Shown here: positions 1-5,939 of the stretch, one piece after another | Layout of the letters: each line of letters begins with the position of its first letter | Numbering within the stretch: position 1 is the first letter of the stretch | From: a virus | Reading direction: 5' to 3' (one strand) | DNA: 29,442 bases | IMG/VR virus record: IMGVR_UViG_3300031951_000887 | Coordinates: 1 to 29,442 of that record | Translations under genes and position numbers: made by a program | The notes under the pieces: model-generated | What the model saw: only the letters and a program-made list of their open reading frames with translations | The model's database searches: none | Told to the model about the DNA's origin: nothing

Positions 1-67
1 ACCAGCAGAGAAGCTGGCAGCAGCAGGGCTCACGGTGGAGGAGTTGAAGGCGTTACTCGCTTCATAA
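1..67 (+). CDS. C-terminal end of an upstream gene (partial)
   Basis: Reading from base 2 there is an open frame of 21 codons ending in TAA at 65-67. It encodes an alanine/leucine-rich helical tail (KLAAAGLTVEELKALLAS). Only the end is present, so the product cannot be identified. Short helical tails of this kind occur at the ends of phage structural proteins, and since a tail fibre follows directly, a tail or fibre gene is a reasonable guess, but only a guess. Confidence 0.5.
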   Translation, partial: PAEKLAAAGLTVEELKALLAS

Positions 68-89
68 CTAAATATAAACTCTATAACTA
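68..89 (+). promoter_or_regulatory. AT-rich spacer with a CTAAATA late-promoter-like motif
   Basis: The 22 bases between the preceding stop codon and the tail fibre ATG are almost entirely A/T, in contrast to the GC-rich remainder of the window. They contain CTAAATA at 68-74 and TATAA-like stretches after it. T4-like cyanophages use CTAAATA/NATAAATA as their late promoter, so this may be a promoter that came along with the fibre gene. A seven-base match in AT-rich DNA can arise by chance. No clear Shine-Dalgarno sequence is seen before the ATG. Confidence 0.35.
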
Positions 90-3000
90 ATGGCATTTAA
101 CTTTCCAATCAATCCGATTGATGGTCAAACTCATAGCGAGACTGCATCTGACGGAACAATAATTACAGCCGTATACAAACTAGCTAAGAATGAATGGGAG
201 GTCTCTCGGGTCCTCCCCGCACCTACAACGCTTGTTGGTAATCCTGCCATTAGTGTCACTCCTAGTGCTGATGGACAGGTCATTACCTGGGATCAAGTAC
301 TAGGTAAGTGGGTAGCTAAATCACCAGCTGCTCAGACTGGTGGAGGAGGTGGGACGTTCGTTAAAGGCACACAAGCCGCTGCTGATACGTCTAACCCTCC
401 TCCTGGGTCTACACAGCCTCTCAGGCCTGGTATGCTGCAAACCACCCTTGAGAACCTGCATAAGGAACTAAAGGCATGGGATGGTACTAACTGGGCTGAG
501 GTGCTATCCGAAGATACAATTAAGCAGTGGATCTCAGCTGGCAGTTTATTTCGTGGGGTGACTAAAGAGGCTACACTTAACACCCTTCCTACACCTGCTA
601 CTGGCAACCGTGGTTACTACTACAGCTGGACTGGGAACCCTGGCTATGTAGTCAAGGCTGCTGACCCTTCCATTGGCACTGACCTTGTTGGTGAAGTCCT
701 ACAGGTCGGTGACTGGATTCAGAGCGATGGTGTTAAGTGGGTGCATGTCCCTGGTGACCTGCTGAGCAAACAGCGTTGGGACAGCCTGGGTAGCTTTGCC
801 CCTTGGTCTAACACCAGCTGGGAGAAGGGGTCAGTCGTTAGCTATCAGAAGTCTTTCTTCCGTGCCAATGCGCTGATCTCCCCTGGTGACCTGGCTCCTG
901 GTGACCCTGGCTCCAAGTGGACAGACATCACTCCTCTGCCTCACATGAAGCTGGAGGAGCTGTCTGACTGCCAACAGCTATCAACCGCTGCCGACATGCA
1001 GATTCCCACCTTTGATGCAATCAACAACGAGTGGGTGCCTAGGCAGCTTGGCATGGGTGACCTGAGCGATGTTAACGCTAACGTCATCAACCCAACCGAT
1101 GGTGCTGTCCTTCAATGGGATGATATCACCATGCAATGGGATGCTGCCAACAGCTTGTCCCTGCGCCTTGAAGACCTTGGGGACACTGGCCTGCTTGGTG
1201 GTGCCACTGAAGGCCAGGTTCCGATCTGGGATGACACGAATAATAACTGGAAACCTTTCACCCTCCCTGCTGGCAAGTTCCTTGGCTCGCTAGCGACACC
1301 ACCGCTGACAGGGAATGCCAGTGAGGTGTTCTATCAGAACGTTGCTGGAACGTTCCCCGTTGGTGCTACCGCTGCGGTGCCGTATGTAGTGGCGATGAAT
1401 CCAGTCCTACAGGCTGGGGCTCAACCTGATCCCGCCAATCCTGGTCAACCTCTGCGTAACTCCGGTGGTGTAGTTGCTCTGACTGCTGGCTGGATCTTCA
1501 GCTTCAACGGTACCAACTACTCAGTCAACAACACAACCAAGCTGATTGCCCGCATCAATGGTGGTGAGACCAGCCCCACGCAATGGGCAACTGGTGTAAC
1601 CCCTCCGATCACTGCTGTTACAGGTTCGACTGCCACCTTTGCCGTGGGTTTCTACCAGTGGAATGGAACAGCGTGGTCTCCTATTGCTAACTCACTGTCG
1701 AGCCTCTCTGATACGGCGGCGCTGGCTACTGCCACTGATGGCCAGATGGCGACGTGGGATGCAGCAAACAAACGCTGGATTCCCACCCATGCCCCCAATG
1801 AGCTTAACGATCTTGAAGATGTAAGGCTCGGCCCTCTTGCCGATGGTCAAGTCCTCAAGTTTGACCTTACCGCTAATGAGTGGCACAACTCAACGGTTGA
1901 TGGGTACACCAAGGCTCAAATAGATACCAAGATAAGCACCCTTGTTGTTGGCTTCGCTCACGGTGTTGCTGCCCAGTCAATCGTTCAAGACCCACCCACA
2001 GCGCCTGTAGCGGATGAGCTTTACATCGTTGGCACTGTTCCGACTGGGCTCTTCGCTACCCACCCCAATGAGCTTGCTGTATGGGATGGGACCAAGTGGA
2101 CCTTCTCTGCTGCCCAACCCAATGAGGCTCACCTCGTTGAAGATCAGTCAGCCACCTACGGCTGGTCTGGTACTGCTTGGGTAAAGGTTGCTTCCGCTGT
2201 TTCTGGTGGCACCAGTGCTCAGGCGGGCGTCGGTGAAATCGTCCCTTGGATCGGTAACACCTTCCCGACTACTGACTACCTGGAGTGCAAGGGCCAGGTG
2301 ATTGCGATTCCGACTTACTCGGACCTGCACAACGCCATTGGCAACAAGTACAACCCAGGTACAGCAGCTGATGGCACCAGCACCTTTGCGCTACCTGATC
2401 TGCGTGGTTACTTCCTGCGTGGTGACAAGACTGGGCTGACTGCCGGTACAGCACATCCCTGGACTACTGGTCTGCCTAAAGCTGGGTTTGGCACCAACAA
2501 CACAGGGGACCACAGCCACAGCTTCAAGCGATCCACGAACAACTTCTCAGGGGATGGCAAGTATCGGGATGGAAACCTGTCGTCGATCCAAGCAACTGGT
2601 GGTGGCGAAACGGTGTCACAAGGCATCGTGTCTGCCGGAGCCCACTCCCATACCGTCACTGGTGGTGATACTGAAACGGCACCTGATCACTTCGTTGTTA
2701 AGTGGCTGATCCGTTACAAGCCCATCAACGGTGGAGCAACAGGTAGCGCTGGACCAAAGGGCGACGCCACTCCCCTTGGTGAGGTCTGGCAGGTTGGTTC
2801 TATCCAGCAATCAATGCTGACTGAACCCCAGTGGGCCACGCTGCTTGGACCTGTAGAAGGTGCCAAGTGGGTGTTGGCTGATGGCCGTAATTGCACTGGC
2901 ACCAAGTTTGGGCAGATCACTGGTAAAACCAATCTCCCTGACTTGCGAGGTGCGTTCCTGCGGGCTGCTGGTCAGAACCGAAATGGATACAACAGATGGA

Positions 3001-3293
3001 ATGGTGGTGATGTTGGTCAGTGGTACGAAGACAGCACTGCGCTGCCTAAAACAGCGTTCACTACTAGCAGCTCTGGCGCCCACACGCACACTGCTAACCC
3101 AGAAGGCTACTACGCATCGAAATCAGGTAGCGGAACGTGGTCGATCGGCTCTGCGACGGTACATGAGGCACAGGATAACCGCATGACGCTGAACACCTCT
3201 AGTGCTGGCGCTCACACCCACACCATTGGTGGCGGTGATATCCAAACGGCTCCTGTTCACGTTGCTGTGAACGTGTTCATAAAGATTAATTGA
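90..3293 (+). CDS. Tail fibre with degenerate repeats and two tail-collar/HxH tip modules
   Basis: This 1067-residue protein is the probable receptor-binding fibre. Its N-terminal 75 residues resemble cyanomyovirus structural proteins. A degenerate unit of about 30 residues (LSD..., then DGQV..WD, then a Trp) recurs at about 58-76, 290-318, 322-352, 358-390, 535-567 and 572-600. Short WDGT.W/WNGT.W modules appear at about 130, 524, 665 and 692. The C-terminus has two phage tail-collar-type domains: about 712-876 (GEIVPWIGN, LPDLRGYFLRG) and about 895-1067 (LPDLRGAFLRA). Each carries two HxH motifs (H808/H810, H852/H854; H998/H1000, H1042/H1044). In T4 gp37, HxH motifs coordinate iron in the fibre tip. 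The first few hundred bases are AT-richer than the rest, which suggests a recent join. The protein is far longer than T7 gp17 (553) and shows no obvious gp17-type N-terminal tail-attachment domain, so how it attaches to the virion is unclear. Confidence 0.85.
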   Translation: MAFNFPINPIDGQTHSETASDGTIITAVYKLAKNEWEVSRVLPAPTTLVGNPAISVTPSADGQVITWDQVLGKWVAKSPAAQTGGGGGTFVKGTQAAADTSNPPPGSTQPLRPGMLQTTLENLHKELKAWDGTNWAEVLSEDTIKQWISAGSLFRGVTKEATLNTLPTPATGNRGYYYSWTGNPGYVVKAADPSIGTDLVGEVLQVGDWIQSDGVKWVHVPGDLLSKQRWDSLGSFAPWSNTSWEKGSVVSYQKSFFRANALISPGDLAPGDPGSKWTDITPLPHMKLEELSDCQQLSTAADMQIPTFDAINNEWVPRQLGMGDLSDVNANVINPTDGAVLQWDDITMQWDAANSLSLRLEDLGDTGLLGGATEGQVPIWDDTNNNWKPFTLPAGKFLGSLATPPLTGNASEVFYQNVAGTFPVGATAAVPYVVAMNPVLQAGAQPDPANPGQPLRNSGGVVALTAGWIFSFNGTNYSVNNTTKLIARINGGETSPTQWATGVTPPITAVTGSTATFAVGFYQWNGTAWSPIANSLSSLSDTAALATATDGQMATWDAANKRWIPTHAPNELNDLEDVRLGPLADGQVLKFDLTANEWHNSTVDGYTKAQIDTKISTLVVGFAHGVAAQSIVQDPPTAPVADELYIVGTVPTGLFATHPNELAVWDGTKWTFSAAQPNEAHLVEDQSATYGWSGTAWVKVASAVSGGTSAQAGVGEIVPWIGNTFPTTDYLECKGQVIAIPTYSDLHNAIGNKYNPGTAADGTSTFALPDLRGYFLRGDKTGLTAGTAHPWTTGLPKAGFGTNNTGDHSHSFKRSTNNFSGDGKYRDGNLSSIQATGGGETVSQGIVSAGAHSHTVTGGDTETAPDHFVVKWLIRYKPINGGATGSAGPKGDATPLGEVWQVGSIQQSMLTEPQWATLLGPVEGAKWVLADGRNCTGTKFGQITGKTNLPDLRGAFLRAAGQNRNGYNRWNGGDVGQWYEDSTALPKTAFTTSSSGAHTHTANPEGYYASKSGSGTWSIGSATVHEAQDNRMTLNTSSAGAHTHTIGGGDIQTAPVHVAVNVFIKIN

Positions 3294-3304
3294 CCTTCCA
3301 TGCT

Positions 3305-3886
3305 ATGTTTAACTGGTTCCGCCGATGGGCCATGCAGGAGACCTGGAAGCCAGTCGTGGGCTACGAGGGCCTGTACGAAGTCAGCGACGCTGGCCGCGTC
3401 CGGTCTCTTGGCAGGGCATACAGGATGCACAACTCTCACAGGCCCGAGGTAATCATGGATTGCCTTAAGCCAGTTCGCATCCTTAAGCCAGGCTTCAAGC
3501 CAAACGGTTACTGCCAGGTCATGCTCTATGGCCTGGATAAATCCAAATGGCAGCCGCTAGTCCACCGCTTGGTCCTTGAGGCATTTGTTGGCCCTGCCCC
3601 GGAAGGGATGGAGGCCAACCACATCAACGGCCAGCCGTTCGACAACAGGCTTTGCAACCTGGAGTGGACCACCCACAAGGAGAACATGGCCCATAGCCGG
3701 CAAGTGCTTGGTGCCATGCAGGGCGAGAAGAACCACAACGCCAAGCTCACAGCCGATTTGGTTCGCGAGCTGCGCCAGGCCAAGGCTGATGGTCTGCCTA
3801 TCTCTCCCATCGCCAATCGAATTGGCGTTTCAGTCGTTGCCGCTTGCAATGCAGCAAATGGCACGACCTGGAGGCACGTTGCCTAA
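3305..3886 (+). CDS. NUMOD4/HNH homing-type endonuclease
   Basis: This is a free-standing homing-type DNA endonuclease. A NUMOD4 DNA-binding motif lies near the N-terminus (ETWKPVVGYEGLYEVSD...GRVRSL). The HNH nuclease core follows (LVHRLVLEAFVG, then ANHINGQPFDNRLCNLEW), with the His-Asn and downstream Asn residues expected of the fold. A C-terminal helix-turn-helix-like segment (KLTADLVRELR...PIANRIGVS) probably contributes DNA recognition. It lies just downstream of the tail fibre, possibly overlapping it if translation starts at TTG 3290. ATG 3305 and ATG 3332 are also possible starts, the latter directly before NUMOD4, and none has a clear ribosome site. An 11-bp direct repeat (CCTTAAGCCAG at 3463 and 3481) produces a repeated LKP peptide. 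Such genes are usually selfish passengers; the true target is unknown. Confidence 0.88.
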   Translation: MFNWFRRWAMQETWKPVVGYEGLYEVSDAGRVRSLGRAYRMHNSHRPEVIMDCLKPVRILKPGFKPNGYCQVMLYGLDKSKWQPLVHRLVLEAFVGPAPEGMEANHINGQPFDNRLCNLEWTTHKENMAHSRQVLGAMQGEKNHNAKLTADLVRELRQAKADGLPISPIANRIGVSVVAACNAANGTTWRHVA

Positions 3887-4140
3887 TGCAAACCCCCCGC
3901 TGGCTGGTGGCATCGGTGGTGGGCGTTGTTGCTACCACCGCTGTTCTGGCGGTCAGCTGGGTTGGGGTCTGCACATTCGTGACGGGCCCTCAAATCTTCA
4001 AGGCTGCCATCGAGGGCAAGATCAAAGAAGAGCCCAAGGTCTGCGAGAACGTTGAAGACCGCGCCATCCAAATACTCACCGGACTGCTGGCCACCTTGCT
4101 TGGCCTGATGTCCAACCCACCCGCTGATCCAAACCCATGA
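3886..4140 (+). CDS. Small two-helix membrane protein, probable holin
   Basis: This 84-residue protein starts at an ATG overlapping the HNH stop (TAATG) and ends in an ATGA overlap with the endolysin. The N-terminal hydrophobic segment (about residues 7-33) and a second one (about 59-75) are separated by a charged loop containing KIKEEPK. Size, two membrane segments and direct coupling to the endolysin fit a class II-like holin that opens the inner membrane at lysis. No sequence family was recognised, so the call rests on context and topology. Two cysteines (residues 29 and 53) flank the loop. The first hydrophobic segment could alternatively be a signal anchor of a spanin-type protein. Confidence 0.6.
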   Translation: MQTPRWLVASVVGVVATTAVLAVSWVGVCTFVTGPQIFKAAIEGKIKEEPKVCENVEDRAIQILTGLLATLLGLMSNPPADPNP

Positions 4141-4874
4141 CCATCTCCGATCTGACCTTCACGCCTGAACGCTGGCGTCAGTTCTGGTCCAGCTTCAAGG
4201 GCGAGCCCCAGCAGCTAGCCGGCATCGAAGAGCTGCGTCAGCACATCGCCCAGTCCGACCCTGGCCTGCTGACTGAGGCAGCGTCATGGGTGGCCAACTT
4301 CCACAAGGAACAGCCCACGCCCGAGGGGCCGATCACCCCTGAGCTGATGCACCGCCTGACGGCCTACCCCGCCAGCAGCTTCAACGAGGCGTTCTGCACC
4401 AGCTTCAACAACATGCTGGCTGCCACTGGTTTTGACCAGCACCCGCAGGCCATGCAGATGCTGATGGCAAACCTCATGACCGAATCGGGCAACTTCGTCT
4501 GGATGAAGGAGATCGCTTCAGGCGACGCCTACGAGGGCCGCCATGACCTGGGCAACACCCAGCTGGGCGATGGCCGGCGTTTCAAGGGTTGCGGCCCCCT
4601 GCAGGTGACAGGCCGCGTTCACTTCCAGCAGTTCCATGACTGGCTGAAGGCCAACAAGGGGATCGACGACCCGCGCATCCTTAGCGAGGGCACGGCCTAT
4701 GTGGCGGACGCCTACCCGTTTGAGATCGCCATCAGCTGGATCCAGGGCAACCACCTGCTGGATGTATGCCTGAACCAGGGTTTCGATGCCTGCTGCCGGC
4801 GGATCAATGGCGGCACCAATGGCTGGCAGTCACGCCACGCCAACTACCAGCACTGCCAGCAGGTGATGGCCTGA
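4137..4874 (+). CDS. GH19 chitinase-like endolysin
   Basis: This 245-residue protein is a peptidoglycan hydrolase of the glycoside hydrolase family 19 / lysozyme-like fold. The catalytic glutamate region reads LMTESGNF (E116) and the second acidic residue lies in YEGRHDLGN (E133). The family signature before the active-site wall appears as FKGCGPLQVTGR (about 150-160), and RRINGGTNG at about 221-229 is also typical of phage GH19 endolysins. The usual RG in the KGRG element is CG here (C152). Residues 1-75 form an extra N-terminal region without a recognised family, possibly a cell-wall binding or regulatory part. No signal peptide is seen, so export would need the upstream holin-like protein. 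T7 instead uses an amidase (gp3.5). Confidence 0.88.
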   Translation: MTISDLTFTPERWRQFWSSFKGEPQQLAGIEELRQHIAQSDPGLLTEAASWVANFHKEQPTPEGPITPELMHRLTAYPASSFNEAFCTSFNNMLAATGFDQHPQAMQMLMANLMTESGNFVWMKEIASGDAYEGRHDLGNTQLGDGRRFKGCGPLQVTGRVHFQQFHDWLKANKGIDDPRILSEGTAYVADAYPFEIAISWIQGNHLLDVCLNQGFDACCRRINGGTNGWQSRHANYQHCQQVMA

Positions 4875-4969
4875 TGCCTGACCTCATCCCCCTGGTGACG
4901 TTCATGCTGGTGATGACCCTGTTGATTTTGACCGCTGTGCTGTTCGATGAGCTGAGGCCCCATGACTGA
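4874..4969 (+). CDS. 31-residue membrane peptide in the lysis cassette
   Basis: The ATG overlaps the endolysin stop by one base (TGATG) and the gene ends in the start region of the next one. The peptide is one hydrophobic helix (residues about 4-24, PLVTFMLVMTLLILTAVLF) followed by an acidic/polar tail ending DELRPHD. It has no recognised family. Its position suggests an accessory lysis factor, such as a small holin, antiholin or i-spanin-like peptide. The tight spacing on both sides supports real translation; the function is inference. Confidence 0.55.
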   Translation: MPDLIPLVTFMLVMTLLILTAVLFDELRPHD

Positions 4970-5225
4970 CCTCTCCCCCGCCGCCCAGGCGGTGCTGGAC
5001 CAAGCCATTTACAAAGGGCCCGAGCTTGAAAAGCGTGTAGCCGCCGCCCTGCGAGCTGCTGCGGATCAGGTGGTGCCAGAGCAAAGTGAGCCACCCTGCG
5101 GAGAAGGTGAGCCGTGGCCCCAGAGCTATCAATTGATGGCCGATTCTAAATGGGAGGAACGGCAGAAAACTCGCGCCGAACTCCTCTCCATCGCCGCCGA
5201 GCTGGAGGGTAATGGCCAAGCGTGA
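4962..5225 (+). CDS. Conserved-looking small protein of unknown function
   Basis: This 87-residue protein has an ATG eight bases inside the end of the preceding small gene. It is helical and charged, with an alanine-rich segment (RVAAALRAAADQV) and a closing helix (TRAELLSIAAELEG). Small proteins with this LRAAAD...ELLAIAAELE pattern are common in picocyanobacteria and their phages, but no function is known to me. It overlaps the next gene by 14 bases, indicating one transcript. Confidence 0.6.
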   Translation: MTDLSPAAQAVLDQAIYKGPELEKRVAAALRAAADQVVPEQSEPPCGEGEPWPQSYQLMADSKWEERQKTRAELLSIAAELEGNGQA

Positions 5226-5535
5226 CAAGCTGGTCCTCAGCGCCCACCAGTTCATCGAGACCAGCCGGGACATCAACGGCAGGTACTTCATCGCCTACTC
5301 CGGTGGGGCCAGCCTCTTCATCCGTGAGGTGAAAGACCTGCGGCGGTTCCTCAAGATCGCCACCGGCATCCCGATGAGGGAAAGCCTGGAGTCCTGGCTG
5401 GCCAGCTTGGCTGGCATGGACGCAGCCAGACAAAAGCCCCTCGCAAAGGAGGGGCTGAGTGATGAGCTGCTGGCCACAGGGTTCGGGCCGGAGGTCCACG
5501 ACGTTGACAACGAGAACACCCGCACTGTCGTCTAG
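5212..5535 (+). CDS. Small protein of unknown function
   Basis: This is a 107-residue soluble protein. It begins with a basic segment (MAKRDKLV) and contains an aromatic β-like stretch (GRYFIAYSGGASLFI) and an amphipathic helix (LRRFLKIATG). The C-terminus is acidic and ends ENTRTVV. No family was recognised. It is coupled to the previous gene by overlap, and a spacer with regulatory-looking sequence follows, so it probably ends the lysis-region transcript. It is not an integrase: the length is too short and the conserved R-H-R-Y residues are not visible. Confidence 0.6.
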   Translation: MAKRDKLVLSAHQFIETSRDINGRYFIAYSGGASLFIREVKDLRRFLKIATGIPMRESLESWLASLAGMDAARQKPLAKEGLSDELLATGFGPEVHDVDNENTRTVV

Positions 5536-5550
5536 GCCACATTCCTGCAT

Positions 5551-5569
5551 GGTTACAATTCGTATAACC
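5551..5569. promoter_or_regulatory. Inverted repeat GGTTA-N9-TAACC, operator-like, overlapping a -10-like TATAAC
   Basis: A perfect 5-bp inverted repeat lies 17 bases before the start codon of the 49-codon gene, in an AT-rich island. It contains TATAAC (5563-5568), a plausible -10 element, and TACAAT (5554-5559), another. No good -35 lies at the proper distance; the only TTGACA is at 5504-5509, too far upstream. A host-type promoter with an overlapping repressor site is one reading. Confidence 0.35.
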
Positions 5570-5585
5570 CATGCCGGAGGTCGCC

Positions 5586-5735
5586 ATGACCACTGCGCAG
5601 AGAGAAGTCAGAGAGATCCGTAAGCAGCTTGTTGAATCCGGGGCCGACCCCTACGAGGTAGCGGCCATGGCTCTCGAGCAGGCTGAGCGCTACCGGCGGC
5701 TGCTGGCCCAGGTAACCCGCCCCCACCGCTTGTAA
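5586..5735 (+). CDS. 49-residue helical protein before the RNA polymerase region
   Basis: A GGAGG ribosome site (5577-5581) lies four bases before the ATG, one of the best ribosome sites in the window. The peptide is a charged helix pair (MTTAQREVREIRKQLVESGA, then DPYEVAAMALEQAERYRRLL). It has no recognised family. With a strong ribosome site, its own putative promoter and a position just before the phage RNA polymerase, it may be an early regulatory or host-takeover protein; that is inference. Confidence 0.6.
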   Translation: MTTAQREVREIRKQLVESGADPYEVAAMALEQAERYRRLLAQVTRPHRL

Positions 5736-5834
5736 TGTGCCTGCGTCCACTGACCACAGAATTCTGCAGCCGCGTGTCCGCACGCTGCCGCATGCTGCAT
5801 GTGGGTGATCCTCGAGATCCATTGCAGTGACTGA

Positions 5835-5873
5835 GGGGGCATGGCGGAATTGGCATACGCAGCGGACTTAAAA
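5835..5873 (+). other. 5' half of a tRNA-Leu(UAA), attachment-site-like fragment
   Basis: This stretch reads as the 5' part of a leucine tRNA: acceptor strand GGGGGCA (5835-5841), D-arm GCGG-AATTGGCATACG-CAGC, anticodon-stem strand GCGGA (5862-5866) and loop CTTAAAA with anticodon TAA at 5869-5871. The similarity stops there: the expected TCCGC is AGCGC, and no variable arm, T-arm (GGTTCGA) or closing acceptor strand follows. It is therefore not a functional tRNA. P-SSP7-type cyanophages carry an exact match of about 42 bp to host tRNA-Leu as a putative attP near their integrase and RNA polymerase. This fragment has the same position and extent, but no integrase is seen. Confidence 0.75.
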
Positions 5874-5939
5874 AGCGCTGCCCACCTTCCCACCACTGCA
5901 GAACACTCAGCGGATCCAGTGTCTGACTGCAGCATGTGA
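5841..5939 (+). CDS. 32-residue ORF reading through the tRNA-Leu fragment, overlapping the RNA polymerase start
   Basis: The ATG lies inside the tRNA-like sequence and the G-run of the acceptor strand (AGGGGG, 5834-5839) could act as its ribosome site. The peptide starts MAELAYAADLKSA, the typical artefactual translation of a tRNA-Leu gene. It then continues open for 19 more codons of non-tRNA sequence and stops at TGA 5937-5939, forming a GTGA overlap with GTG 5936 of the RNA polymerase. That junction type recurs at real gene boundaries here (9457, 11297, 20658). It could be a translational coupling leader or could be chance. Confidence 0.3.
   Translation: MAELAYAADLKSAAHLPTTAEHSADPVSDCSM

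Noticed and set aside
3463-3491. 11-bp direct repeat CCTTAAGCCAG in the HNH gene as a mobile-element duplication
   Set aside because: It encodes a repeated LKP peptide in frame with an 18-base period and is best explained as a small local duplication in the protein.
5504-5568. TTGACA (5504-5509) as the -35 of a promoter ending in TATAAC (5563-5568)
   Set aside because: The gap of more than 50 bases is far from the 16-18 bases required.
5835-5920. A complete, functional tRNA-Leu gene
   Set aside because: The 5' half fits, but the anticodon stem closes with two mismatches and no T-arm, variable arm or closing acceptor strand follows.
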